Part shown: positions 6,685-15,594 of the stretch, piece by piece
Layout of the letters: each line of letters starts with the position of its first letter
Numbering within the stretch: position 1 is the first letter of the stretch
DNA from: Fen-455 sp050012675
GTDB lineage: Bacteria > Actinomycetota > Acidimicrobiia > Acidimicrobiales > Bog-793
Assembly (NCBI GenBank): GCA_050012675.1
Contig: JBEKGS010000008.1
Coordinates: 1 to 64,000 of the forward strand
Reading direction: 5' to 3'
Length of the DNA stretch: 64,000 bases
The notes under the pieces: model-generated
Told to the model about the DNA's origin: nothing
What the model saw: only the letters and a program-made list of their open reading frames with translations
Database searches by the model: none
Program-made: the position numbers and the translations under genes

Positions 6685-7857
6685 ATGAGGCTTTCGAAGT
6701 GCCTCGCCGTGGGCGTCGTGGTGACGGTCATGGCTTTGAGCTTCCCCGCGGTTGCGGCGACGGCCCGGCCGAGGACCCGCGGACCGGTGGCGCCTACGAC
6801 AGGCCTGTGGGTCCCGGGCAGCTCCGTCACCTCGACTACGACCACACTGCCCCGCGTGTCCGCCAAGGCCGACCGGGTGCTGAAGCGCCTGTTGTCGACG
6901 GTGGCTCTCATCACCGAGGACGACCAGAAGGCGGCCGCTCTGTCCGAGTTCTACGACCTCGAGAGGTGTCAGTTGGCGGCGGCGAAACGCGAGATCGCCA
7001 CTTTGGACAGCCGGATCCGTATCGCCGATCTCCGTGAGTCGCTTGCCCGGGAAAGTCTCCGCCAGACGGCGATCCGTGCCTACGTCTCCGGCGAGCTTGA
7101 CGAGGTCGGTTCCGGGCTCCTGTCCGCCAGCGCCTCCGAGCACGAGATGGCCAGGGTCTACGCGGGCGTGGCGCTCGGCCAGTTGCACCAGGCCCTCAGT
7201 CTCTACGAGGCGACGTCGAACGCCGCGGACGCCTCCCGCACGGGCGTGGTCGAGACGTCCCGCCAGATTGCCCGGACTCTGGCCAGTCTCGCCAGCGTTC
7301 GCGCCAGCGCCTTGAAGCTCGTGCGCAGGGCCTCGGGCGAGTACGCCTCGATCAGCCGGAGGCTGCTCGGTCTCGTGGGGGCAAAGGAGTTCAAGCTCCT
7401 GTTCTCGCCCCCGCCCTCGGGCAGCCCGTACAGGGGGCCCGACCTCGCCGGCACGGACGTTTCCCATGTCGCCACGCAAGCTCAGGGCCTGAGGGCCGCC
7501 AAGGCAGCCATCGAATTCCTCGGAGTCCCGTACGTGTTCGGGGGAGTGGGAAGGGCCGGCATCGACTGCTCGGGGCTCACGATGCGCGCCTGGGCGGCGG
7601 CCGGTTACAGCCTGGCGCACTCGGCCACGCTGCAGTGGGAGGAGTCCCGCCCGGTGTCGTTGGGCCACCTGGAACCGGGGGACCTGCTCTTCTACCACTT
7701 CGCCCATGACGGCCCGAATGCCATCTCCCACGTCGTCATGTACCTCGGCTCCGGCCCGTACGGGGCAGAGACGGTGATCCAGGCGGCCGAGCCCGGGACC
7801 AACGTCGCCGTCGGCCCCATCTTCTTCGAGGGCCTCGTCAGCGCCGGCCAGCCCTGA
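6685..7857 (+). CDS. Secreted NlpC/P60 peptidoglycan hydrolase
   Basis: This 390-residue protein has a signal peptide (about residues 5-25, ending AVAATA), a helical region of about 180 residues likely to form a coiled coil, and a C-terminal NlpC/P60 domain from about residue 270. The catalytic cysteine is C295 in GIDCSGL and the histidine is H349 in ISHVVMYLG. The domain order matches RipA/RipC-type cell-wall endopeptidases that cut peptide stems during division. It converges on the next gene with only 18 bp between them. Confidence 0.9.
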   Translation: MRLSKCLAVGVVVTVMALSFPAVAATARPRTRGPVAPTTGLWVPGSSVTSTTTTLPRVSAKADRVLKRLLSTVALITEDDQKAAALSEFYDLERCQLAAAKREIATLDSRIRIADLRESLARESLRQTAIRAYVSGELDEVGSGLLSASASEHEMARVYAGVALGQLHQALSLYEATSNAADASRTGVVETSRQIARTLASLASVRASALKLVRRASGEYASISRRLLGLVGAKEFKLLFSPPPSGSPYRGPDLAGTDVSHVATQAQGLRAAKAAIEFLGVPYVFGGVGRAGIDCSGLTMRAWAAAGYSLAHSATLQWEESRPVSLGHLEPGDLLFYHFAHDGPNAISHVVMYLGSGPYGAETVIQAAEPGTNVAVGPIFFEGLVSAGQP

Positions 7858-7875
7858 GAAAGCGGCCAGGCCGGC

Positions 7876-8499
7876 CTACCAGCGGCCCCGGTGCACGACC
7901 TCGCCCAACGGTCGCCGGGCCCGCCGTGCCGGCGAACCGCCCCGGACCGGGGACGCCGGGTCCGTGGCCTCTTCGTAGCCGAGCGCTACCGCGCCGATCA
8001 CCTGGCGGCCTTCCGGCACGCCGAATGCCGATAACAAGGGGCCGGGGTCGCGGTGCAGCCGGAAAAACAGCGCCCCGAGTCCCTCATCGGTGGCTGCGAG
8101 GAGCAACAGCATGACGGCGAACGAGGCGTCCACGAGCCAGTAGGGCACGGGCCAGTGCTCGGCGGGAACGCCGGCGAGGCTCGAGCGTGCCTTGTCTGCC
8201 TCGGCGTAGCGGGCGACATAGGCACTCGGGTCGCAGACCGGGACGACTACCACCGGTGCGCGGAGCAGGCCCTGGAGCGCCCCGGGCCTTTGCAGGAACT
8301 CCTCGTCGCTCGTCATCTCGAAGAACTGCCCGGTCTCGGCCGGGCCCTCGAGCACGAGCAGGTCGACTCCCTGGCTGAAGCCCGCCGAGGGCCCGTGTGA
8401 GGCGAGGCGGAGCACCCGGTCGAGGACTTGGGCGGCCACCGGCTTGCCCGAGTAGCTCCGTGTCATCCGTCGCTTGCGGACGACTTCATCCAGTTCCAC
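7876..8499 (-). CDS. Nitroreductase-family flavoprotein
   Basis: The protein has the nitroreductase signatures RKRRMTRSYSGKPV at the N-terminus and a SHGPSAGFSQG flavin-binding turn, with a later LLAATDEGLGALFF helix typical of actinobacterial members. FMN binding and reduction of an unknown substrate with NAD(P)H are expected. I chose the GTG at 8499 (207 residues) because TAGCGT precedes it by exactly 7 nt and family members begin close to this point. An ATG at 8529 would add ten residues without family support. Confidence 0.85.
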   Translation of the reverse strand: MELDEVVRKRRMTRSYSGKPVAAQVLDRVLRLASHGPSAGFSQGVDLLVLEGPAETGQFFEMTSDEEFLQRPGALQGLLRAPVVVVPVCDPSAYVARYAEADKARSSLAGVPAEHWPVPYWLVDASFAVMLLLLAATDEGLGALFFRLHRDPGPLLSAFGVPEGRQVIGAVALGYEEATDPASPVRGGSPARRARRPLGEVVHRGRW

Positions 8500-8642
8500 C
8501 GGGCGGACGCTAACTGAGCAAGGGGCCATGGCGGGGGCTTCTTCCCAACCGGCGTCAGAAGCGCGGTGGCGGGCTCGCCTCGGAAAGCTGAGCGCGCTGG
8601 TAGCGTTTGAAGACTCACGAGCACCGAGGAGAGGTGGGGCTG

Positions 8643-9839
8643 GTGCCGAGCTTCAGGGAAATGCTGAACCAGGTAAGGCGCGACATCGTCGAAGTGGAGC
8701 CCTCTGTTGCGGCCGATCTCGAAAGCGCCCTGTTCCTCGACGTCCGTGAGGCGGACGAGTACGCCCAGGGCGCCCTGCCGGGCGCCCTGCACCTGCCCCG
8801 CGGCTTTCTCGAGCTTCAGGTGGAAGGCCGTGTTCCCGACAAGGAGCAGAAGATCATCGTGTACTGCGCGGGCGGCACCCGCTCGGCTCTCGCCGCCCAG
8901 GCACTGGGGCAGCTCGGCTACTCGGACGTGGCTTCCATGATCGGCGGGTTCAACAAGTGGAAGGACGAGGGTCACGACTGGGTGACGCCGAGGACGCTCG
9001 ATGCCGCCCAGCGCAACCGTTACCAGCGCCACCTGCTCCTCCCCGAGATAGGCGAGGCGGGCCAGCAGCGCCTATTGGACTCCAAGGTGCTCCTGCTCGG
9101 CGCGGGCGGCCTCGGCTCGCCGGCAGCCTTGTACCTGGCAGCGGCCGGCGTGGGCACGATCGGGATCGTCGACATGGACGTCGTCGACTCGTCGAACCTG
9201 CAGCGCCAGGTGCTGCACAACCTCGACCGCGTGGGCGAGCGCAAGGTCGACTCGGCGAAGAAGACGCTCACGGCCCTCAACCCCGACGTGGACGTCGTCA
9301 CCTACGACGTGCGTCTCGGGGCTGACAACGTGCTCGAGATCATCGACTCCTACGACGTCATCGTGGACGGGACGGACAACTTCCCGACCCGTTATCTCCT
9401 GAACGACGCGGCGCTGTTGAAGAAGATCCCGGTCGTTCACGGGTCGATCTTCCGCTTCGAGGGCCAAGCCACGGTCTTTTATCCCTACAGGGGGCCCTGC
9501 TACCGCTGCCTAGTGCCCGAGCCGCCACCGGCCGAGCTGGCACCGTCGTGCGCCGAGGCCGGCGTTCTCGGTGTGCTGCCGGGGATCATCGGCTCCATCC
9601 AGGCGATCGAGGCGATCAAGCTCCTGTTGGACCTGGGCGAGCCTCTCGTGGGCCGCCTTCTCGCCTACGACGCTTTGGAGGAGACGTTCCGGACCTTCAA
9701 GATCCGGCGCGACCCGGACTGCCCGACCTGTGGCGAGCACGCAGGTCAGATCGTCATCGCCGAGTACGACGACTTGTGCATGCCGCACCCGACGCAGGCT
9801 CCTTCCGCCCAAGCCGCTCGTTCCAGAGTCGCCGGCTGA
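8643..9839 (+). CDS. moeZ: Rhodanese-ThiF/MoeB-like sulfur-carrier adenylyltransferase
   Basis: The protein activates a MoaD/ThiS/CysO-type carrier by adenylation and passes sulfur to it. An N-terminal rhodanese domain (about residues 15-105) carries the active-site cysteine in YCAGGTRSA. A ThiF/E1-like domain follows, with the nucleotide loop LLGAGGLGSPAA, the R-Q-R segment NLQRQVLHN and two zinc CxxC pairs (CYRC and CPTC). Most MoeZ/Uba4 proteins have the rhodanese at the C-terminus, so the order is reversed here. The GTG at 8643 has GGAGAGG 9 nt upstream; -10-like TAGCGT at 8601-8606 makes the earlier TTG at 8607 unlikely. Confidence 0.8.
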   Translation: MPSFREMLNQVRRDIVEVEPSVAADLESALFLDVREADEYAQGALPGALHLPRGFLELQVEGRVPDKEQKIIVYCAGGTRSALAAQALGQLGYSDVASMIGGFNKWKDEGHDWVTPRTLDAAQRNRYQRHLLLPEIGEAGQQRLLDSKVLLLGAGGLGSPAALYLAAAGVGTIGIVDMDVVDSSNLQRQVLHNLDRVGERKVDSAKKTLTALNPDVDVVTYDVRLGADNVLEIIDSYDVIVDGTDNFPTRYLLNDAALLKKIPVVHGSIFRFEGQATVFYPYRGPCYRCLVPEPPPAELAPSCAEAGVLGVLPGIIGSIQAIEAIKLLLDLGEPLVGRLLAYDALEETFRTFKIRRDPDCPTCGEHAGQIVIAEYDDLCMPHPTQAPSAQAARSRVAG

Positions 9840-9909
9840 GGACCGAGCACACAGGCGAGGACAGGTGCCCGAGGTGACAACCTCGGGAGGCGAAACTTAC
9901 GCTGGGCCG

Positions 9910-11499
9910 ATGGCGACAGGAGAGACCGAGCGCCGTACCGACTCCGGCATCGAGATCCGTCGCCGCTACGTAGCCGAGGACCTGGAAGGCTTCGACTCGG
10001 CGCGGGAGCTGGGCGAGCCCGGCGCCTTCCCGTTCACCCGCGGGGTGCAGCGCGACATGTACCGGGGCCGGCTGTGGACGATGCGCCAGTACGCCGGCTT
10101 CGGGACGGCCGCGGCGACCAACGAGCGCTTCAAGTTCCTGCTCGGGGCCGGCCAGACCGGGCTGTCGTGCGCCTTCGACCTGCCCACCCAGATGGGATAC
10201 GACTCCGACCACCCGCGCTCGGACGGCGAGGTGGGCAAGGTCGGCGTGGCGATCGACTCGATAGAGGACATGCGCGCCCTGTTGCAGGGGCTCCCCCTCG
10301 ACAAGGTGTCGACCTCGATGACGATCAACGCCACCGCGGCGATACTGCTGCTCTTGTACGAGCTCGTGGCCGACGAGCAAGGTGTGGCGCCGTCGTCGTT
10401 GAGCGGCACCATCCAGAACGACATCTTGAAGGAGTACGTCGCCCGCGGCACCTACGTCTACCCGCCCCGGCCGTCCATGCGCCTTGTCACCGACACCTTC
10501 GCCTACTGCGCGCAGCGGATCCCCGACTGGAACACCATCTCCATCTCCGGCTACCACATCCGCGAAGCCGGATCGACAGCGGTCCAGGAGCTCGCCTTCA
10601 CGCTCGCCAACGGGATCGCCTATGTCGAGGCGGCGCTCGTTGTGGGCCTCGACGTGGACGCATTCGCGCCCCGGTTGTCGTTCTTCTTCAACGCCCACAA
10701 CGACCTTTTCCAGGAGGTGGCCAAGTACAGGGCGGCGCGCAGGATCTGGGCCCGGATCATGACCGAGCGCTTCGGCGCTCGCGACGAGAGGTCCAAGCGC
10801 CTGCGTTTCCACACCCAGACGGCCGGCTCCACGCTCACGGCCCAGCAGAGCGACGACAACATCGTCCGGGTGTCCCTGCAGGCGCTCTCCGCGGTCCTGG
10901 GCGGCACCCAGAGCCTGCACACCAACAGCTTCGACGAGGCGATCGGGCTCCCGACCGAGCACGCCGCCAAGCTGGCGCTGCGCACCCAACAGGTGATCGC
11001 CTTCGAGTCCGGGGTGACCAACACCGTCGACCCGCTGGCGGGTTCCTATTACGTGGAGAGCCTCACCAACGAGGTGGAGCGCGCCGCCCTCGCCTACATC
11101 GCCCGCATCGACGAGCTCGGCGGCGCCGTGGCCGCCATCGAGTCCGGCTTCATGCAGGACGAGATCGAGCAGGCCGCCTACGACTACGCCAAGGCGGTCG
11201 AGGCGGGCGAGGCCGTGGTCGTGGGCGTGAACAGGTTCGTGGAGGACGATGCCGGCGAACCGGAGCCTTTCCCTGTCGACTCGTCCCTGCAAAGCGCACA
11301 GATCGAGCGCCTGCAGGCGCTGCGGGCCTCGAGGGACCAGGCCGGCGTCGACGCCGCCCTCGCCGAGGTGCGGGCGGCCGCCCGCGGGACCGAGAACCTG
11401 CTCGTCCCGATGCGCGAGGCCCTGCGCCGCCGGGCGACGCTCGGGGAAGTGTCAGACGTGCTGCGGGAAGTCTTCGGGGAGTACCGCCCGAACCGCTGA
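9910..11499 (+). CDS. Methylmalonyl-CoA mutase-type large subunit
   Basis: The 529-residue protein matches the catalytic barrel of B12-dependent acyl-CoA mutases (QYAGFGTA, FDLPTQMGYDSDHPR, SGTIQNDILKEY, SISGYHIREAG). It lacks the C-terminal cobalamin-binding domain, so a separate small subunit is needed; none is in the window. The Tyr in RQYAGF and the Arg in YVARGTY are, as I recall, the residues that favour methylmalonyl-CoA over isobutyryl-CoA. It probably interconverts (R)-methylmalonyl-CoA and succinyl-CoA in propionyl-CoA metabolism. The ATG at 9910 follows TACGCT by 6 nt, suggesting a leaderless message. Confidence 0.88.
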   Translation: MATGETERRTDSGIEIRRRYVAEDLEGFDSARELGEPGAFPFTRGVQRDMYRGRLWTMRQYAGFGTAAATNERFKFLLGAGQTGLSCAFDLPTQMGYDSDHPRSDGEVGKVGVAIDSIEDMRALLQGLPLDKVSTSMTINATAAILLLLYELVADEQGVAPSSLSGTIQNDILKEYVARGTYVYPPRPSMRLVTDTFAYCAQRIPDWNTISISGYHIREAGSTAVQELAFTLANGIAYVEAALVVGLDVDAFAPRLSFFFNAHNDLFQEVAKYRAARRIWARIMTERFGARDERSKRLRFHTQTAGSTLTAQQSDDNIVRVSLQALSAVLGGTQSLHTNSFDEAIGLPTEHAAKLALRTQQVIAFESGVTNTVDPLAGSYYVESLTNEVERAALAYIARIDELGGAVAAIESGFMQDEIEQAAYDYAKAVEAGEAVVVGVNRFVEDDAGEPEPFPVDSSLQSAQIERLQALRASRDQAGVDAALAEVRAAARGTENLLVPMREALRRRATLGEVSDVLREVFGEYRPNR

Positions 11500-11514
11500 C
11501 GCGGCCGTGACCTC

Positions 11515-12699
11515 TCAGCCGTGCCGGTACGAGGTCGCGCCAAGGCGCCGGCGCACGGGCGCGTCACTCGCAATGTCGATCGTCGTCCAGGCCATGGCCA
11601 CGGCTCCGTCGAGCACGGCACGATCGGCCGCCGGGCTCGCAGCCGCGGCGGCGAACTCGGGCTGATGGTTGACCGCCGGGAGCGAGTCGATGGCCAAAAG
11701 CGGGTGGATCGAGGGGATCTCGAGCGACACGTTGCCCATGTCCGTGGATGCCCTCAGGGCACCTTCGGTGTTGCTGGCGAAGACTCGGCCTAGCGCCTCG
11801 GCGTTGGCCCGGTAGGCGGCCGCCATCGCCTCGTCGGTGTGGAACTCGGAGTAACGGGGACCTTGGGGCACTATCTCGAGCGACGCCCCCGTCCCGAGCG
11901 CCCCCGCCTCCAAGCACCTTACGACCCTCTTCTCCCAGGCCTCGAGCGCCTGCAGGGTCTCGGCGCGCACGTAGTACTTCGCCACGGCGCGGGCGGGCAC
12001 GATGTTGGGGGCGGCGCCGCCGTAGGTGACTATCCCGTGGACCTGGTTGCCCCGGTCGGCGTGCTGGCGGAGCAGTCCGATGGCGACCTGGGCGAGGGTT
12101 ATCGCGTCGGCGGCGTTCACGCCCCGTTCCGGGAAGGCCGAAGCGTGCGCCTCCTTCCCGGTGTAACGGGCGTCGAAGTGGCTCACGGCGAGGCAGGGCA
12201 TGTGATCGAGCTCGACCGGGGACGGGTGCACCATGAGGGCGGCGTTGACGCCGTCGAACCCGCCGCGCTGCATCATGAGGATCTTGCCGCCCCCGCCCTC
12301 CTCCGAGGGCGTGCCGAGGACGCGGACGGTGATGCCGAGATCGTCCGCCACCGGGGCCAGCCCCAAGGCGGCCCCCACGGCCGCCGAGGCGATCACGTTG
12401 TGGCCACAGGCGTGGCCTATGTCGGGCAGGGCGTCGTACTCGGCGCATATCGCGACCGTGAGCGGCCCCGAGCCGAGGCTCGCGGAGAACGCCGTCGGGA
12501 GGCCGCAGACGCCCCGCTCGACGTTGAAGCCGCCGTCGCTCAGTGCCTCGGCACACCAGGTGGACGCCCGCTCTTCTTGGAAGCCCAGCTCGGGGTGACC
12601 GTGGATCAGCCGCGAGAGGGCGATCAGCCTTTCGCCGGCGTCCGCGATGGCCGCCTGCGCCCGTTGTTTGATGGCTTGGCCGGTGCTCACGCCCGTCAA
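11515..12699 (-). CDS. M20-family amidohydrolase/peptidase
   Basis: This 394-residue zinc hydrolase has the M20 motifs HGHPELGFQE, EYDALPDIGHACGH and TPSEEGGGGK, plus a dimerisation region with GKEAHASAFPERGVNAADA. The pattern is closest to AbgB-like N-acyl or aminobenzoyl-glutamate amidohydrolases, though the substrate cannot be read from the sequence. The TTG at 12699 overlaps the stop of the carboxylase gene by 4 nt (TTGA), so the two are translationally coupled. Confidence 0.85.
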   Translation of the reverse strand: MTGVSTGQAIKQRAQAAIADAGERLIALSRLIHGHPELGFQEERASTWCAEALSDGGFNVERGVCGLPTAFSASLGSGPLTVAICAEYDALPDIGHACGHNVIASAAVGAALGLAPVADDLGITVRVLGTPSEEGGGGKILMMQRGGFDGVNAALMVHPSPVELDHMPCLAVSHFDARYTGKEAHASAFPERGVNAADAITLAQVAIGLLRQHADRGNQVHGIVTYGGAAPNIVPARAVAKYYVRAETLQALEAWEKRVVRCLEAGALGTGASLEIVPQGPRYSEFHTDEAMAAAYRANAEALGRVFASNTEGALRASTDMGNVSLEIPSIHPLLAIDSLPAVNHQPEFAAAAASPAADRAVLDGAVAMAWTTIDIASDAPVRRRLGATSYRHG

Positions 12700-14495
12700 C
12701 TTATGACCGCCACGACGTCGCCCGCGCCGAGCGAGTCACCGACCGAGACGCGAAGCTCCCTGACCGTTCCCGCGCGGTCGGAGCTGATGGGGTTCTCCAT
12801 CTTCATGGCCTCGAGCACACAGATCGTCTGGTTGGCCTCGACGACTTGTCCCTCGGTGACGAGCACCTTGATGATCGTGCCCTGCATCGGGACCGTGACC
12901 GTCCCGTCCTGAGCGGCGACCGGCGCCGCGGCCTGGCGGGGCCGTTTCCTGGCGGACGGCCGTTCGGCCCGATGAGCCGGCGGGCCGGCGCCCGAGAGGT
13001 CGGGCACCCACAACCTCACTCGGTAGCGGCGCCCGTCGACCTCGGCGTCGACCTCCCGCACGACCATGTTCTCGCCGCCGGACTCCCCAAAGGCGCCCTC
13101 GGCACCTTCTGGTGGCCCGTCGAGGGGCGCCGCGGCGGCGAGCCCGGAGAGGTCGAGGCGCTCTTCCACCCAGCGAGTCGAGTGGCGGGCTTCGATGAAG
13201 TCCTCGTGGGCGAGGACCGCCTCGATGGCGGGGCTAGTCGTGGCCACGCCCTCGACCTCCATCTCCGAGACGGCGCGGAGCAGCCTGCGGCGGGCGGCCT
13301 CGCGGTCGGGGCCCCAGGCGATGATCTTCGCGACCAGGTTGTCGTAGTACTGGCTGACGGTGTCGCCGGACTCGAAGCCCGAGTCGGACCTCACGCCGAA
13401 TCCCTCGGGGAGCCTGAGCCTCTTGATCCTTCCCGGGCTCGGGAGGAACCTACCGCCGGCCGGGTCCTCGGCGTTGATCCGCGCCTCGATGGCGTGTCCC
13501 CGGCCGAGAGAGTCGATCGCCTCCTGATCAAGCGGGAGCGCCTCGCCTGCCGCGACCCGCAGCTGCCACTCCACGAGGTCGAGGCCCGTCAGAGCTTCCG
13601 TGACCGGGTGCTCGACTTGCAGTCGCGTGTTCATCTCGAGGAAGTAGAAGCTCCCGTCCTCGTAGAGGAACTCGATCGTCCCGGCGCCCTCGTAGCCGCA
13701 GGCCTGGCAGATCCGGACCGATGCCGCGCCCATGGAACGGCGCACGGCGTCGGGGAACTGCGGGGCGGGGCTCTCCTCGATGAGCTTTTGGTGACGGCGT
13801 TGGCACGAGCAGTCCCGCTCGCCGAGCCACACCGCGTTGGCGTGGCTGTCGGCGAAGACCTGCATCTCGATGTGGCGGGGCCAGGTGAGATAGCGCTCGA
13901 CGTAGACCTCAGCGTGCCCGAAGGCGGACTGGGCCTCGCGCTGGGCCGACTCCATGGCCTCCGCGGCGTCGCCGGCGCCGGTCACGACCCTCATGCCCCG
14001 GCCCCCGCCGCCGAAGGCGGCCTTGATGGCGACCGGCCAGCCGTTGGCCTCGCCGAAGGCGACGACCTCGGCCGGGTCGGTGATCGGCTCGCTCAGGCCG
14101 GGAACGCTGGCGACTCCTGCGCGTTCGGCCGCGCGCCGGGCGCTGATCTTGTCGCCCATGATCTCGATCGCGCTGGGCGGCGGGCCGATGAAGGCGACGC
14201 CGGCAGCGGTCACCGCCCAGGCGAACGTGGCGTTCTCGGCGAGGAACCCGTAGCCGGGGTGCACGGCGTCGGCACCGCTTCGCGTGACCGCGTCCAAGAT
14301 GGCGTCGGTCACGAGGTAGCTCTCCGCCGCGCTCTGGCCGCCGAGAGCGTAGGCCTCGTCGGCGAGCCGGACGTGGAGCGAGTTGCTGTCGAGCTCGGAG
14401 TAGACGGCGACGGTGGCGATCCCGAGCTCGCGGCAGGTCCGGATGACCCTCACGGCGATCTCGCCGCGGTTCGCGATGAGCACCTTGTCGAACAC
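12696..14495 (-). CDS. accA: Acetyl/propionyl-CoA carboxylase alpha chain (biotin carboxylase + BCCP)
   Basis: The 599-residue protein carboxylates biotin with ATP and bicarbonate and carries it to the acyl-CoA carboxyltransferase. The N-terminal domain (FDKVLIANRGEIAVR), ATP-grasp core (AFGGGGRGMR, CSCQRRHQKLIEE, FLEMNTRLQVEHPVTE) and C-terminal biotinyl domain are present. The biotinylated residue is Lys565 in EAMKME. The GTG at 14495 has AAGGAGG 4-5 nt upstream; a longer reading to 14627 has no support. The biotin ligase that would modify it is divergently transcribed 25 bp away. The carboxyltransferase subunit is not in the window. Confidence 0.92.
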   Translation of the reverse strand: MFDKVLIANRGEIAVRVIRTCRELGIATVAVYSELDSNSLHVRLADEAYALGGQSAAESYLVTDAILDAVTRSGADAVHPGYGFLAENATFAWAVTAAGVAFIGPPPSAIEIMGDKISARRAAERAGVASVPGLSEPITDPAEVVAFGEANGWPVAIKAAFGGGGRGMRVVTGAGDAAEAMESAQREAQSAFGHAEVYVERYLTWPRHIEMQVFADSHANAVWLGERDCSCQRRHQKLIEESPAPQFPDAVRRSMGAASVRICQACGYEGAGTIEFLYEDGSFYFLEMNTRLQVEHPVTEALTGLDLVEWQLRVAAGEALPLDQEAIDSLGRGHAIEARINAEDPAGGRFLPSPGRIKRLRLPEGFGVRSDSGFESGDTVSQYYDNLVAKIIAWGPDREAARRRLLRAVSEMEVEGVATTSPAIEAVLAHEDFIEARHSTRWVEERLDLSGLAAAAPLDGPPEGAEGAFGESGGENMVVREVDAEVDGRRYRVRLWVPDLSGAGPPAHRAERPSARKRPRQAAAPVAAQDGTVTVPMQGTIIKVLVTEGQVVEANQTICVLEAMKMENPISSDRAGTVRELRVSVGDSLGAGDVVAVIS

Positions 14496-14507
14496 GGCCC
14501 TCCTTCC

Positions 14508-14513
14508 TAGCCT
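14508..14513 (+). promoter_or_regulatory. Leaderless-type -10 element TAGCCT for the biotin ligase
   Basis: TAGCCT ends 7 nt before the ATG at 14521. It directly abuts the ribosome-binding site of the divergent carboxylase gene on the other strand, so the two signals share about 25 bp. Confidence 0.55.
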
Positions 14514-14520
14514 CGTCTCA

Positions 14521-15516
14521 ATGGAGCAGGTGCCGCGAGCCGACGGACCACCCGTAGGGGAGCGCTCAGTCGAGCAGGCTACCCGCCAGCAAAAGGGCCT
14601 CGATGCGGTCGTCGGGGGCCTGAGCACGGGCGCGGGGCCGGTCGCCTTCGCCGTGCCGCAGCGCCTGGCCGTCGTCGACTCGACGAACCGGTACCTGGCG
14701 AGGCTCGCGAACGACGGCCTGCCGACAGGTGCCGAGGTCCCCGAGGGCTACGCCGTCGTCGCCGATCACCAGACCGACGGCAAAGGGCGCCTCGGGAGGG
14801 CCTGGGTGGCGCCGCCCGGCACCTCGGTGCTGTGCTCGATCCTGTTGAGGACGGACCTGGCGCCCGACCAGCTCCATCTGGCCGCCTCCGTCGTGGCGCT
14901 GGCGGCGTTGCGGGCCTGTCGGGCGACGGCCGGGGTCGATCTGTCGCTCAAGTGGCCGAACGACCTGATCTCGTCGAGCTCTGCCGGCGGCCCGGCCGGG
15001 ACGGCCCTCGAGCCGGTTCCCGCAGGGCGCGGGGTCGCTCGCAAGCTCGCCGGGATACTGTCCGAGGTCGTGGCGCCCCGCAGGTCCGAGGAGCCCGCCC
15101 GGGTGCCTGCCCGGCGGTGGCCCGCCGTCGTCGTGGGCATCGGGATCAACGTGAACTGGCCTGCGGGCTGGCCGCCCGAGGACTCGCGGGACCCTGATCT
15201 CGCGGCCATGGCGCAAGGCGCGACCGCCCTTAACCGCCTCGTGGGACACGAGATCGACCGGGACGAGCTCGTGCGGAGGCTGCTCGAGGAGGCGGGCGTG
15301 CTCAACGGCGCCCTCTTCAGCCCCGAGGGACGCCACGGTCTCGCCTCGCAGTACCGCCGCGCCTGCGCGACCATCGGCCGGGAGGTCCGCGTCGAGCTCG
15401 GCGACGAGTCCGTCACCGGCACGGCCCTCGACGTCGACGACGCCGGGTGCCTGCTCGTGTCCACCGGCGCCTGCATCCGGACCATCTCTGCCGGTGATGT
15501 CGTCCACGTGCGCTGA
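14521..15516 (+). CDS. birA: Biotin-[acetyl-CoA-carboxylase] ligase
   Basis: The 331-residue protein joins biotin to the carrier lysine via biotinyl-AMP. It shows DSTNRYLARL, DHQTDGKGRLGRAW (the GRGRxGR-type ATP/biotin loop), LKWPNDL with the conserved KWPND and VGIGINVNW, followed by a C-terminal SH3-like domain. The helix-turn-helix of repressor-type BirA is missing, so it is catalytic only. The ATG at 14521 is chosen because of the -10 hexamer 7 nt upstream. A neighbouring biotin-dependent carboxylase is its obvious substrate. Confidence 0.9.
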   Translation: MEQVPRADGPPVGERSVEQATRQQKGLDAVVGGLSTGAGPVAFAVPQRLAVVDSTNRYLARLANDGLPTGAEVPEGYAVVADHQTDGKGRLGRAWVAPPGTSVLCSILLRTDLAPDQLHLAASVVALAALRACRATAGVDLSLKWPNDLISSSSAGGPAGTALEPVPAGRGVARKLAGILSEVVAPRRSEEPARVPARRWPAVVVGIGINVNWPAGWPPEDSRDPDLAAMAQGATALNRLVGHEIDRDELVRRLLEEAGVLNGALFSPEGRHGLASQYRRACATIGREVRVELGDESVTGTALDVDDAGCLLVSTGACIRTISAGDVVHVR

Positions 15517-15579
15517 GGAGGCGCCGCGCTCGGGTGCGAGGCGCCGGCGGGCGGCCCTGGCGTCGCGCCCCGGGCCGAT

Positions 15580-15585
15580 TAGCCT
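15580..15585 (+). promoter_or_regulatory. Leaderless-type -10 element TAGCCT for rmlB
   Basis: TAGCCT ends 9 nt before the ATG at 15595 and no purine-rich ribosome site lies between them. Confidence 0.5.
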
Positions 15586-15594
15586 GGGCCGATC

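Noticed and set aside
9754..11292. 512-codon minus-strand frame
   Set aside because: Complete antisense shadow of the mutase gene, whose motifs are unmistakable on the plus strand.
12846..14510. 554-codon plus-strand frame
   Set aside because: Antisense shadow of the biotin carboxylase gene.
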